Assembly: GCF_007922615.2 (NCBI RefSeq)
Contig: NZ_CP042301.2
Location: forward strand, 1,922,001 to 1,986,000
Length of the DNA stretch: 64,000 nt
Direction: 5' to 3'
Source: Nitratireductor mangrovi
GTDB lineage: Bacteria; Pseudomonadota; Alphaproteobacteria; Rhizobiales; Rhizobiaceae
In this document: positions 8,589 through 17,259 of the stretch, piece after piece
How the letters are laid out: each line of letters opens with the position of its first letter
How positions within the stretch are numbered: position 1 is the stretch's first letter
Notes under the pieces: model-generated
Databases searched by the model: none
Told to the model about the DNA's origin: nothing
The model's input: the letters and a program-made list of their open reading frames with translations, nothing else
Made by a program: the position numbers and the translations under genes

Positions 8589-9812
8589 TCAGCGGCGCGC
8601 ACTGAGCGGAATGACGTTATCCTGGTCCCCGGACCGTGTCGCTGACGCGAGGAAGCGCTTGATGCTGCGCGCCGCTTGGCGGATGCGGTGCTCGTTCTCG
8701 ACCAGCGCGATGCGCACGAAGTCGTCGCCATGCTCGCCGAAACCGATGCCGGGTGCGACGGCCACCTCGGCCTTCTCGACCAGCAACTTGGAGAATTCCA
8801 GCGAGCCGATGGCGCGGAACGGCTCGGGAATCGGTGCCCACGCGAACATGGTCGCCGCGGGCGCAGGTATCTCCCAGCCAGCGCGCCCGAAGGATTCGAC
8901 CAGGACATCGCGGCGACGATGGTAGATCGAGCGAACCTCCTCTATGTCGGCGCCATCACCGTTGAGCGCCGCGGAAGCGGCGACCTGGATCGGCGTAAAG
9001 GCACCGTAGTCGAGATAGGATTTCACCCGCGCGAGTGCGGCGATCAGGCGCTCATTGCCGACCGCGAACCCCATGCGCCAGCCGGGCATGGAAAACGTCT
9101 TCGACATGGAGGTGAATTCGACAGTCACGTCGAGGGCGCCGGGAACTTCGAGGACTGAGGGCGGCGGCGTGTCGTCGAAATAGATCTCCGCATAGGCGAG
9201 ATCCGACAGGATGATGATGTCGTTCTTTTTCGCGAAGGCGACGACGTCCTTGTAGAAGTCGAGCGTGGCGACGAAGGCGGTCGGATTCGACGGGTAGTTG
9301 AGGATCAACGCCAGCGGCCGCGGGATCGAGTGCCGCACCGCGCGTTCGAGCGCCGGGATGAAGGTCTCGTCGGGGGCAGCCGGGATCGAGCGGATGACGC
9401 CGCCCGACATGATGAAGCCGAAGGCGTGGATCGGATAGGTCGGGTTCGGGCACAGCACCACATCGCCGGGCGCGGTGATCGCCTGCGCCATGTTGGCGAA
9501 GCCCTCCTTCGAACCGAGGGTGGCCACGACCTGGCGCTCGGGGTCGAGTTTCACACCGAAGCGGCGCTCGTAGTAGCGCGCCTGAGCGCGACGCAGGCCC
9601 GGGATGCCGCGCGATGCCGAATAGCGATGGGTGCGCGGGTCGCGCACCACGTCGCAGAGCTTGTCGACGATCGCCTTGGGCGTCGGCAGGTCCGGATTGC
9701 CCATGCCGAGGTCGATGATGTCGGCGCCGTGCGAGCGCGCGCTGGCCTTGAGCCGGTTCACCTGTTCGAAGACGTAGGGCGGCAGCCTGCGGGTCTTGTG
9801 AAACTCTTCCAT
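8589..9812 (-). CDS. PLP-dependent aminotransferase (AlaC/LL-DAP aminotransferase-like)
   Basis: The 407-residue protein is a class I/II fold-type I aminotransferase. The PLP lysine is Lys238 in TSMSKTFSMPGWRMGF, with Arg246 as the likely carboxylate anchor, and NYPSNPTA holds the conserved Asn. Close relatives are annotated as alanine transaminase or LL-diaminopimelate aminotransferase; the sequence alone does not settle which. The ATG at 9812 (MEEFHKTRRLPPY) matches the family start, although the frame is open upstream. It heads the run that continues into hom, glpX and recJ. Confidence 0.9.
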   Translation of the reverse strand: MEEFHKTRRLPPYVFEQVNRLKASARSHGADIIDLGMGNPDLPTPKAIVDKLCDVVRDPRTHRYSASRGIPGLRRAQARYYERRFGVKLDPERQVVATLGSKEGFANMAQAITAPGDVVLCPNPTYPIHAFGFIMSGGVIRSIPAAPDETFIPALERAVRHSIPRPLALILNYPSNPTAFVATLDFYKDVVAFAKKNDIIILSDLAYAEIYFDDTPPPSVLEVPGALDVTVEFTSMSKTFSMPGWRMGFAVGNERLIAALARVKSYLDYGAFTPIQVAASAALNGDGADIEEVRSIYHRRRDVLVESFGRAGWEIPAPAATMFAWAPIPEPFRAIGSLEFSKLLVEKAEVAVAPGIGFGEHGDDFVRIALVENEHRIRQAARSIKRFLASATRSGDQDNVIPLSARR

Positions 9813-9882
9813 GGCGGTTCCGGCGAGGTCAGGAGCGGTTTGCGCGGCGATATACACCCATTCCCGCAGGCGGTCGATAGCG

Positions 9883-10341
9883 TCACTCGCCCTCGATTTC
9901 CTTAAGCACATCCTCGGCGTGTGTCGCGCCGAGGCGGCGCAGCCGCTCCGCATCGGCGGCCTGGATCGTCTGTCCCTTCGCGGCCTGTGACTGGCTGCTT
10001 GCCGAACGACGCAATTCGCCCTTGCGAGCCCTCGTTTCGCCGGCCGAAAGCTGTTCGGCCGCGCCCTTGCGCGGAACGTTCAGATTGGGGAACTGTCCGG
10101 TGTCACGCAGCACCGGCGCCGTGACGCCAACCTGGCCGGGTGCCTCGTCCGCGGTCGCCTCATCGGCGGTTTCGGTTTCGGGGGAAGTCTCCGTAGATGC
10201 CGTGGCAAGCGCGCTCTGAGGCACGGCATCCTCGATCGCCACGCTCGCGCAACCGCCTAGCAGACCGGCGGCAAGGATCAGGCCAAGCACCGGACTGAAA
10301 TGACTGTCGACGACTGGCCCGAAAAAATCGATCTGCGACAT
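9883..10341 (-). CDS. Small lipoprotein of unknown function
   Basis: A 152-residue protein with a lipoprotein signal: a hydrophobic stretch (VLGLILAAGLLGG) ends in the lipobox LGGCAS, so it should be lipidated on Cys. After the lipobox come a Thr/Glu/Ala-rich linker and a basic, Ala/Gln-rich C-terminus with FPNLNVPRKGAAEQLS and DAERLRRLGATHAEDVLKEIE. The mature part looks poorly ordered. It is divergent from phaC and sits 70 bases ahead of the aminotransferase gene. I recognise no named family. The ATG at 10341 is chosen; an in-frame start lies 14 codons upstream. Confidence 0.72.
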   Translation of the reverse strand: MSQIDFFGPVVDSHFSPVLGLILAAGLLGGCASVAIEDAVPQSALATASTETSPETETADEATADEAPGQVGVTAPVLRDTGQFPNLNVPRKGAAEQLSAGETRARKGELRRSASSQSQAAKGQTIQAADAERLRRLGATHAEDVLKEIEGE

Positions 10342-10457
10342 ATTGCTTTCCGCGGCGCCCGCTATAGCTGGCTTTGCGGCCACCGGTTTGTTGGACCCCT
10401 ATGGCCGTCACATGATATTGTGTCAACAAAACGCCCCAGGGAGGAGCAGCGGCAATC

Positions 10458-12287
10458 ATGTCCAGGCAGAAGGACGAAGAAAAAAACGCCAGCGGCGCTT
10501 CGTCGGCCGAACAATACATGGTCAAGGATCCGGAGCAGTTTGCCCGCAACCTGGCGCACATGATCGAGAATGCTGGCAAAGCAGCCTCCGCGTGGGTGAC
10601 GCCGCGCGAGCGCGGCGAGGTTCGTGACAGCGTCGCCGAGCCCATGGCCGACATGGTCAAGACCTTCTCGAAACTCTCCGAGTACTGGCTCTCCGATCCT
10701 GCGCGCGCACTGGAGGCACAAACCAAGCTCTTCGCCGGCTACATGAGCGTTTGGTCCAACGCGATCGGCAAGATGTCCGGCGAGCGGCGTGATCCCGGCT
10801 TTGAACCGGAGCGCGGCGACAAACGCTTCCAGGATCCGGAATGGGGCCAGAACGCCTTCTTCGACTTCCTCAAGCAGGCCTATCTGGTGACCTCGCGCTG
10901 GGCGAGCGACCTGGTCGAGCACGCCGACGGACTCGACGAGCATACACGTCACAAGGCGCAGTTCTACGTGCGCCAGATCACCCAGGCCATCTCGCCGTCG
11001 AATTTCGTGCTGACCAATCCCGAGCTCTTCCGCGAGACGATGGCGACCAATGGCGAGAACCTGGTCAAGGGCATGAAGATGCTGGCCGAGGACATCGCCG
11101 CCGGCAAGGGCGAGTTGAAGTTGCGGCAGGCCGACTACTCGAAATTCGCGGTCGGCAAGAACATCGCCACCACGCCCGGCAAGGTCGTCGGCCGCAGCGA
11201 ACTGGCCGAGATCATCCAGTACCAGCCGACCACCGACAAGGTGCTGAAACGGCCGTTGCTGATCTGCCCGCCCTGGATCAACAAGTTCTACATCCTCGAC
11301 TTGAACCCGGAGAAATCGTTCATTCGCTGGGCCGTCGAACAGGGCCACACCGTGTTCGTGATTTCATGGGTCAATCCCGACGAGCGCCATGGCAGGAAGG
11401 ACTGGGAGGCCTACATCGCCGAAGGTGTCGAGTTCGCGCTCGACACGATCGAGGCCGCGACCGGCGAAAAGGCCGTCAATGCCATCGGCTATTGCGTTGG
11501 CGGAACGCTGCTGGCGGCCGCGCTGGCTCTGATGGCCAATGAGGGCGACGATCGTATCAAGTCGGTGACCTTCTTCACCACGCAGGTCGACTTCACCCAT
11601 GCCGGCGATCTCAAGGTCTTCGTCGACGAGGACCAGGTCGCAGCGCTCGAGCGCGCGATGAACGAGAAGGGCTATCTCGACGGCACCAAGATGGCCACGG
11701 CCTTCAACATGCTGCGCGCCGGCGACCTCATCTGGCCCTATGTCGTCAACAACTACATGCGCGGCAAGGAGCCGATGCCGTTCGACCTCCTGTATTGGAA
11801 TTCAGATTCCACGCGAATGGCGGCGGCCAACCATTCATTCTACCTGCGCAATTGCTACATGGAGAACAATCTATCGCGCGGCGAGTTGAAGCTGCGCGGC
11901 AAGAAGGTGGCGCTGAACGACATCGCCATTCCGGTCTATAACCTCGCCGCGCGCGAGGACCACATCGCGCCGGCGCGCTCGGTCTTCGCCGGCTGCCGCC
12001 ATTTCGGTGGCGAGGTGCAGTATGTGATGGCCGGGTCCGGCCATATCGCCGGCGTGGTCAACCCGCCCTCGCTGAAGAAATATCAGTACTGGACGGGCGG
12101 CGCCCCGGTCGGCGATTTCGACGCCTGGGTGGCGGCAGCGACCGAGAACCCCGGCTCGTGGTGGCCTCACTGGCACAAATGGATCGAAAGTCTCGACAAG
12201 CGTCGAACGGCCGCGAGGCATCCGGAGAAGGAGAAGGTTCCGATTCTGGCCGACGCGCCGGGAGAATATGTGACGGTGCGGGTCTGA
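10458..12287 (+). CDS. phaC: Class I poly(3-hydroxyalkanoate) synthase PhaC
   Basis: The 609-residue protein polymerises 3-hydroxyacyl-CoA into PHA granules. The N-terminal PhaC_N domain contains PEQFARNLAHMIENAGKA and the FNPxN-equivalent region SPSNFVLTNPELF. The lipase-like box is IGYCVGGT with the catalytic Cys near residue 346. Later blocks PPWINKFYILDLNPE, YWNSD and the AGSGHIAG histidine complete the alpha/beta-hydrolase triad. Length fits Class I, which works without PhaE or PhaR subunits. No phaA, phaB or phasin gene is adjacent. A GGGAGGAG Shine-Dalgarno precedes the ATG. Confidence 0.97.
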   Translation: MSRQKDEEKNASGASSAEQYMVKDPEQFARNLAHMIENAGKAASAWVTPRERGEVRDSVAEPMADMVKTFSKLSEYWLSDPARALEAQTKLFAGYMSVWSNAIGKMSGERRDPGFEPERGDKRFQDPEWGQNAFFDFLKQAYLVTSRWASDLVEHADGLDEHTRHKAQFYVRQITQAISPSNFVLTNPELFRETMATNGENLVKGMKMLAEDIAAGKGELKLRQADYSKFAVGKNIATTPGKVVGRSELAEIIQYQPTTDKVLKRPLLICPPWINKFYILDLNPEKSFIRWAVEQGHTVFVISWVNPDERHGRKDWEAYIAEGVEFALDTIEAATGEKAVNAIGYCVGGTLLAAALALMANEGDDRIKSVTFFTTQVDFTHAGDLKVFVDEDQVAALERAMNEKGYLDGTKMATAFNMLRAGDLIWPYVVNNYMRGKEPMPFDLLYWNSDSTRMAAANHSFYLRNCYMENNLSRGELKLRGKKVALNDIAIPVYNLAAREDHIAPARSVFAGCRHFGGEVQYVMAGSGHIAGVVNPPSLKKYQYWTGGAPVGDFDAWVAAATENPGSWWPHWHKWIESLDKRRTAARHPEKEKVPILADAPGEYVTVRV

Positions 12288-12308
12288 CCGGCTGACCGGC
12301 TGACCGGC
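12285..12308 (+). repeat. Three tandem copies of an octamer at the phaC stop
   Basis: TGACCGGC occurs three times head to tail; the TGA of the first copy is the phaC stop codon. It may be slipped-strand duplication. No function is visible. Confidence 0.7.
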
Positions 12309-12326
12309 GATCACGAAACAAGGGCC

Positions 12327-12352
12327 CACGTAACGGGACGTTAATTTACGTG
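12327..12352. other. Inverted repeat CACGTAA-N12-TTACGTG
   Basis: Two perfect 7-base arms (12327-12333 and 12346-12352) flank 12 bases in the gap between phaC and the M15-like gene. It lacks a T-tract, so it is not a typical intrinsic terminator; it may be a protein-binding palindrome. Confidence 0.4.
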
Positions 12353-12545
12353 ATCGATGAGGTCGCGACGGGGTGTGATTTGCGGACCAAAAACACCTTG
12401 TCGCCCCAATTCGTGCCTAGCCGAGATTGCGCCATCGGGCTGAATTCGTTAGGGCTCGTAGGAATGGCGACAGTTTGAACGGCCCTTTTGCCGGGATGAT
12501 CGATAAGGGCAGCGTCCCGTTCGGGACGAGACGAGGGGTTACCGG

Positions 12546-13937
12546 TTGAAACCAGCGGGATCGCTTCTTGCAAGCGGAAGGGGACGTGCAACCGGCACGA
12601 TCCTTCTTGCGCTTTTGCTGGCCTCCTGCACGTCGACCGGCAATCCGCTGCTTGACGTCACGGCGCCCTCCTTCACCGGCACCTCTCCGAACGGCAGTTC
12701 CGTCGTCCTTGAGACGATCGACGAAAGCGAAGTCGATGCCGCAGCCGCACCGACGCCGGACGTCATCGGCGACGAGGACCCGCTGCTGCCGGCGGAGGTC
12801 GCCTATCTCCCAGCCGACAAGCCCGGAACGCCGATATTGCTGGCCGACAGTGACGAGACGGCTGAGGCGCCGGTCGCAGCCGGCGGCACGGATGACGAGG
12901 AAACGACCACGACCGGCGACACCGAAACAGCAGCCGAGACCGCGCCGCCACCCGTGGCGGCGATCGCTCCGGCGCCCGAAAAGCCGGGCTTTTTCGCCAG
13001 CTTCTTTGCCAATCGCCAGCCGGTCGGAAGCGATGACAGCGGGCGCGGCGACCGGCGGCCGGCGCGCACGCAAGCGACGGGCCGTGGCCAGCCCGACGGC
13101 GGGCGCGTGACGACCGTGGCGCTGGCCACGCCGCAGCCACGTCCGGAGGTGCCCGAAGTGGCGGAAGCGAGCGGCGAAGGCGATGCCGGCGCAGCGGTGG
13201 AAAGTGCCGCCACCAACGATCGGGCGGCGGAGACCGAGCCCACCGCCTTCCTGGAAAACGGCCCAGGCCCGGCGCCTGCGCCCGCTCCGCAAAAGCGCGG
13301 CTTTTTCGCCAACCTCTTTTCAAATGACGGCCCTTCGGAGCCGGCGGAGCGGCGCCCGGTGATCAAGCGCGAGCCCAAGCCCCAACCGGTGCTGAGGCTT
13401 GCCTCGACCGGTCCGTCGCGGCCGGTCGTCGATCGCTCGGCGGTCGGCGGCGACGCGCTGCCCGGCGTGCGCCAGGACGCGCTGTTCGAGATCACGCGTA
13501 AATCCGGTCTCGACGACGATGACGATATCGATGTCCATGAAGAACACGTTCAGGTCGCCTCGGCCGCCGGCCTGGCGCGGTTGGCGCCGAACGGCCTCAT
13601 CAAGCAGACCGATCATGTCGATATCGGCTGCCTGAAACCGTCGCTGGTGCGGGTCCTGAAGCAGGTCGAGCGTCGCTTCGGCAAGAAGGTGATCGTGACC
13701 TCGGGCTATCGCAGTCCGGAACGCAACCGTCGCGCGCGCGGCGCGCGCAATTCGCTGCACATGTATTGCGCGGCGGCCGACGTTCAGGTCCCCGGCGTCA
13801 GCAAGTGGGATCTCGCCGCCTATGTCCGCACCATGCCGGGACGCGGCGGGGTGGGCACCTATTGCCACACCAAGTCGGTGCATATCGACGTCGGCCCCGA
13901 ACGCGACTGGAACTGGCGCTGCCGCCGTCGCCGCTGA
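12546..13937 (+). CDS. Peptidase M15/DUF882-like lipoprotein
   Basis: The 463-residue protein begins with a lipoprotein signal (TILLALLLASCTS), so it is probably anchored in the envelope. A long low-complexity acidic and proline-rich spacer follows, with two related blocks, KPGFFASFFANRQP and KRGFFANLFSNDGP. The C-terminal 130 residues form an M15A/YcbK-like domain: VIVTSGYRSPERNRR, NSLHMYCAAADVQVPG and TYCHTKSVHIDVG, which carry the His, Asp and His expected for zinc binding. The likely role is peptidoglycan cross-bridge cleavage. The start appears to be the TTG at 12546, because no ATG or GTG is found before the signal peptide in this frame. Confidence 0.82.
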   Translation: MKPAGSLLASGRGRATGTILLALLLASCTSTGNPLLDVTAPSFTGTSPNGSSVVLETIDESEVDAAAAPTPDVIGDEDPLLPAEVAYLPADKPGTPILLADSDETAEAPVAAGGTDDEETTTTGDTETAAETAPPPVAAIAPAPEKPGFFASFFANRQPVGSDDSGRGDRRPARTQATGRGQPDGGRVTTVALATPQPRPEVPEVAEASGEGDAGAAVESAATNDRAAETEPTAFLENGPGPAPAPAPQKRGFFANLFSNDGPSEPAERRPVIKREPKPQPVLRLASTGPSRPVVDRSAVGGDALPGVRQDALFEITRKSGLDDDDDIDVHEEHVQVASAAGLARLAPNGLIKQTDHVDIGCLKPSLVRVLKQVERRFGKKVIVTSGYRSPERNRRARGARNSLHMYCAAADVQVPGVSKWDLAAYVRTMPGRGGVGTYCHTKSVHIDVGPERDWNWRCRRRR

Positions 13938-14090
13938 GCGCCCGACCGGGCGGCCTCTCAACTGCCTGACGCATCGCCATCGTTACGGTCGAGGGCCCCT
14001 GCCCCGCGGCGGCAAAAAATCTTGGAAAGCCGCGACATTGCGGGTTGCCGGTATCGGGCAAGCTGACTATAAGGCCGCACGTTCCTCCGC

Positions 14091-14166
14091 GCGCCCATCG
14101 TCTAGCGGTCTAGGACGCCGCCCTTTCACGGCGGAAACACGGGTTCGAGTCCCGTTGGGCGTGCCA
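14091..14166 (+). tRNA. tRNA-Glu (anticodon TTC)
   Basis: A 76-base cloverleaf: acceptor GCGCCCA pairs with TGGGCGT (first pair G-U), the anticodon loop is CTTTCAC in a CCGCC/GGCGG stem, the T-loop is GGTTCGAGT, and CCA is encoded. It lies in the gap between the M15-like gene and map. Confidence 0.97.
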
Positions 14167-14351
14167 GTTGTTCCTACATCAAAATCGCTCTGCCGCACTG
14201 ACAGCAACGTCGGGTCTGCTCTACAGCCCGTCGCGAACGCGTGCTGCTTGCCCTTCGCACTTGATGCGCGCCGCTATCAATGCCAAAGCAGAGCGGTGGC
14301 TGCGCATCTCTGCTGGCCGCGCCGACCGCCAAGCCGCAGAAAGCCCGAGCC

Positions 14352-15179
14352 ATGGTCACCTACCAGGAAGCAGCGACCGCGCCGCTGAAAAACACCGGCC
14401 AGATCCGCCTTTATGACGAGGCGGCGTTCGGCGGCATGCGCAAGGCCTGCGATCTGACGGCGCGCTGCCTCGACCAGCTGGCTGCCATGGTCGAGCCAGG
14501 TGTGACGACGGAGGCGATCGACCGCTTCGTCTTCGAGTTCGGCATGGACCACGACGCGATCCCGGCAACGCTCAACTATCGCGGCTACACCAAATCCTCC
14601 TGCACCTCGATCAATCACGTGGTGTGCCATGGCATCCCGGACGCCAAGCCGTTGCGCGAAGGCGACATCGTCAATGTCGACGTGACCTATATCGTCGATG
14701 GCTGGCACGGCGATTCCTCGCGCATGTACCCGGTCGGCCGCATCAAGCGCGCCGCCGAGCGGCTGCTCGAGGTGACCCACGAAAGTCTGATGCGCGGGAT
14801 TGCCGCGATCCGCCCCGGTGCGCGCACCGGGGCCATCGGCGCGGCGATCCAGTCCTATGCGGAAGCCGAGCGCTGCTCGGTCGTGCGTGACTTCTGCGGC
14901 CACGGCGTCGGGCTTCTGTTCCACGACGCGCCCAACATCCTGCACTATGGCAGCCCGAGCGAGGGCGTGGAGATGAAGCCCGGAATGATCTTCACGGTCG
15001 AGCCGATGATCAATCTCGGCCGCCCGCACGTCAAAGTCTTGTCCGACGGCTGGACGGCGGTTACCCGCGACCGCTCGCTGTCGGCGCAGTACGAACACAC
15101 GATCGGCGTGACCGAGACGGGCTGCGAGGTCTTCACGCTTTCGCCCGCCGGCCTCGACAGGCCCGGCCTGCCCGATTGA
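14352..15179 (+). CDS. map: Type I methionine aminopeptidase
   Basis: A 275-residue metalloprotease that removes the initiator methionine. The pita-bread fold motifs are clear: SINHVVCHGIPD, then NVDVTYIVDGWHGDSSRMY supplying the two metal-binding Asp, FCGHGVGLLFHDAP supplying His, and FTVEPMINLG and SAQYEHTIGVT supplying the two Glu. The start is the ATG at 14352 (MVTYQEAATAPL); the frame is open further upstream with no family similarity. radC follows after 130 bases, a common alphaproteobacterial pairing. Confidence 0.96.
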   Translation: MVTYQEAATAPLKNTGQIRLYDEAAFGGMRKACDLTARCLDQLAAMVEPGVTTEAIDRFVFEFGMDHDAIPATLNYRGYTKSSCTSINHVVCHGIPDAKPLREGDIVNVDVTYIVDGWHGDSSRMYPVGRIKRAAERLLEVTHESLMRGIAAIRPGARTGAIGAAIQSYAEAERCSVVRDFCGHGVGLLFHDAPNILHYGSPSEGVEMKPGMIFTVEPMINLGRPHVKVLSDGWTAVTRDRSLSAQYEHTIGVTETGCEVFTLSPAGLDRPGLPD

Positions 15180-15309
15180 GGCACGCCGACGCCTCAGGCT
15201 GAAAACAACCACGCGCCTGACGCGACCTGTTCAATCCGCTTGAAACTTGCACTAGATTCGCCAGGGGGCGTTTGACGGCCGGCGCGAGCCGGGGGTTACG
15301 GGTGCGCGG

Positions 15310-16044
15310 ATGACGGCGGACAGGGACGACGACGAACGCGGCTTTTTTGCCGAGCGACCCGCCCGGCCGGCCAAGCCGCATTATTCGGGTCATCGCCAGC
15401 GCCTGCGCGACAGGCTGCGCGAGGGCGGCTCAGCCTCGCTGGCCGAGTACGAGCTTCTGGAAATGCTGCTCTTCCGCACCATCCCCCGCGCCGACACCAA
15501 GCCTCTCGCCAAGGCCCTGATCGCGCGCTTCGGCTCCTTCGCCGAGGTGCTCGGTGCGCCGCTGCATCTCCTGCAGGAGGTCAACGGCGTCGGCCCCACC
15601 GTCGCTTTTGATCTGAAGCTGGTGGCTGCGGCCGCCGAGCGCATGCTGCGCGGCCGTATCCGCGGCCGCCAGGTGCTCACCTCGTGGAGCGACGTACTCG
15701 ACTATTGCCGCACCTCGATGGCGTTCGAGCCGCGCGAGCAGTTCCGCATCCTGTTCCTGGACAAGAAGAACGCCCTGATCGCCGACGAGGTGCAGCAGAC
15801 CGGCACTGTCGACCACACGCCGGTCTATCCGCGCGAGGTGGTGCGCCGGGCGCTGGAACTGTCGGCAACGGCGCTGATCCTGGTCCACAACCATCCATCT
15901 GGCGACCCGACGCCGTCGCGCGCCGACATCGAGATGACACGGCTCATCATCGAATCGGCCAAGCCGCTCGGCATTTCGGTGCACGACCACATCATCGTCG
16001 GCAAGGACGGCCATGCCAGCCTCAAAGGCATGCAACTGATCTGA
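15310..16044 (+). CDS. radC: RadC-family JAB-domain protein
   Basis: The 244-residue protein has an N-terminal helix-hairpin-helix region ([29 protein letters not shown], then [13 protein letters not shown]) and a C-terminal JAB/MPN domain with the metal motif [15 protein letters not shown]. The family is named for a supposed radiation phenotype, but its molecular role is unresolved. It follows map on the same strand. Confidence 0.94.
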   Translation: MTADRDDDERGFFAERPARPAKPHYSGHRQRLRDRLREGGSASLAEYELLEMLLFRTIPRADTKPLAKALIARFGSFAEVLGAPLHLLQEVNGVGPTVAFDLKLVAAAAERMLRGRIRGRQVLTSWSDVLDYCRTSMAFEPREQFRILFLDKKNALIADEVQQTGTVDHTPVYPREVVRRALELSATALILVHNHPSGDPTPSRADIEMTRLIIESAKPLGISVHDHIIVGKDGHASLKGMQLI

Positions 16045-16090
16045 GGTAGTGAACGCGGCCTTGCCGAGCCACCGGGGGTCCAAGCGGATC

Positions 16091-16483
16091 ATGAATGAAC
16101 ACGAACGCGGTTTTCTGACCTTCTTGTCCGGTTCGACAAGACGCCGAATGCAAGTGTTGCTGGAGCGCGGCGAGAAACGCCGGAACGACGTCCGCGCCTT
16201 GCTGCCCCATTCTGTGCGCTTGGACCCTTCCTTCGCGCGGCATCTCGTCGGCACGGCAACCTTCCCGGCCTCTGTCGAGGCGACGCTACGACAGCTGGGA
16301 GCGCCACCCGACTGCTATGTGCTGGCCGCCGACCCTGCCCTGGATGGTCGAACAATGCCCGTGAATGCTGCGCTCGGCGCCGTTGTGGGCATGGGTGAAA
16401 GCGCGTTTATCTCATGTATTCCCGGTCGGCTCGGATTCTATGAGTACGAAGATGTGAAATCCTCCTACCTGCTCGTGAGGTAG
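16091..16483 (+). CDS. Conserved hypothetical protein (130 aa)
   Basis: A soluble protein with no signal peptide or membrane segment. The N-terminal half is basic and helical (FLTFLSGSTRRRMQVLLERG, then RRNDVRALLPHSVRLDP) and the C-terminal half is strand-rich (CYVLAADPALDGRTMPVNAA, GRLGFYEYEDVKSSYLLVR). I recall similar proteins as uncharacterised rhizobial entries but know no function. Start chosen at the ATG at 16091 behind AGCGGATC; an earlier in-frame ATG at 16049 would give 144 residues. Confidence 0.75.
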   Translation: MNEHERGFLTFLSGSTRRRMQVLLERGEKRRNDVRALLPHSVRLDPSFARHLVGTATFPASVEATLRQLGAPPDCYVLAADPALDGRTMPVNAALGAVVGMGESAFISCIPGRLGFYEYEDVKSSYLLVR

Positions 16484-16590
16484 CACGGAATGTGTTTTGA
16501 CCAATCGCTCGCACAGCCACGAGCCCTCGCGCTTGACCCTCACGCGCATCGTCGCTAGCACCGCGCTCCCGCCAGCGAGGTCGCTTCGAG

Positions 16591-17127
16591 ATGAAAACCA
16601 GCCCACGCGTCTATCTGACCGGCGCCTCCTGCGCCGGGGTCTCGACCCTGGGGGCGGCACTGGCTGAACGGTTCGCTGTCCAGCATCTCGATGTGGACGA
16701 TTTCTACTGGATGCCGACCGACCCGCCTTACACCACCAAACGGCCGCCGGCCGACCGCGTCCGCCTCATCGAGGCAAGGCAAGGGACCGACGGGTGGGTC
16801 CTGACCGGGTCGTTCGACGGCTGGGGTGACGCGCTGACCCGCCACGCGGTCCTGATCGTCTTCGTCGACACGCCTACCCCGGTCCGCATCGAACGACTCA
16901 AGGCGCGCGAACTCGACCGCCACGGCGGGAGAATCCTGCCGGGCGGCGACATGCACGAGGCGCATCTGGCGTTTCGGACATGGGCATCACGCTATGATGA
17001 TCCGACATTCGAGGGGCGCAACCGGGCACGGCACGAGGCCTGGCTGGCGGCGCAGCACGTGCCGGTGGTGCGGGTCGACGGCAGCCGTCCTGTAGCCGAC
17101 CTGGTGGCTCAGCTAATGGCGCGCTGA
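16591..17127 (+). CDS. Adenylate-kinase-like P-loop protein with variant Walker A
   Basis: The 178-residue protein resembles small nucleotide kinases. It has a P-loop-like VYLTGASCAGVSTLG near residues 7-21, a DVDDFYW segment where such kinases bind substrate, and a LID-like RLKARELDRHG. The usual Walker A lysine is replaced by valine (GASCAGVST instead of GxxxxGKS/T). A subgroup of AAA-annotated kinases has Thr or Val here, so this may be natural variation. Substrate unknown. Confidence 0.78.
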   Translation: MKTSPRVYLTGASCAGVSTLGAALAERFAVQHLDVDDFYWMPTDPPYTTKRPPADRVRLIEARQGTDGWVLTGSFDGWGDALTRHAVLIVFVDTPTPVRIERLKARELDRHGGRILPGGDMHEAHLAFRTWASRYDDPTFEGRNRARHEAWLAAQHVPVVRVDGSRPVADLVAQLMAR

Positions 17128-17213
17128 GGCTGGGCCGCGCTCGTTTTAATATTCACAAATATTGTCTCAAATTTTCTTCATTAACCACACATACTATTTG
17201 TTAAGCATCAGGA

Positions 17214-17228
17214 TTAACTTTCCATTAA
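17214..17228 (+). promoter_or_regulatory. CtrA-type binding site TTAA-N7-TTAA
   Basis: The 15-base match TTAACTTTCCATTAA fits the full CtrA consensus exactly and lies 31 bases ahead of the methyltransferase ATG, in an unusually AT-rich 90-base stretch. Another TTAACC half-site lies near 17180. CtrA is the cell-cycle response regulator of alphaproteobacteria. Binding itself is not demonstrated. Confidence 0.55.
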
Positions 17229-17259
17229 CCTTGCTCCCGGGTGACAGTGGGAGTTCATC

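Noticed and set aside
12285..12308. Triplicated octamer as the beginning of a CRISPR or regulatory array
   Set aside because: The units are contiguous with no spacers, only three copies, and begin at a stop codon; slippage is the simpler explanation. No CRISPR array was seen anywhere in the window.
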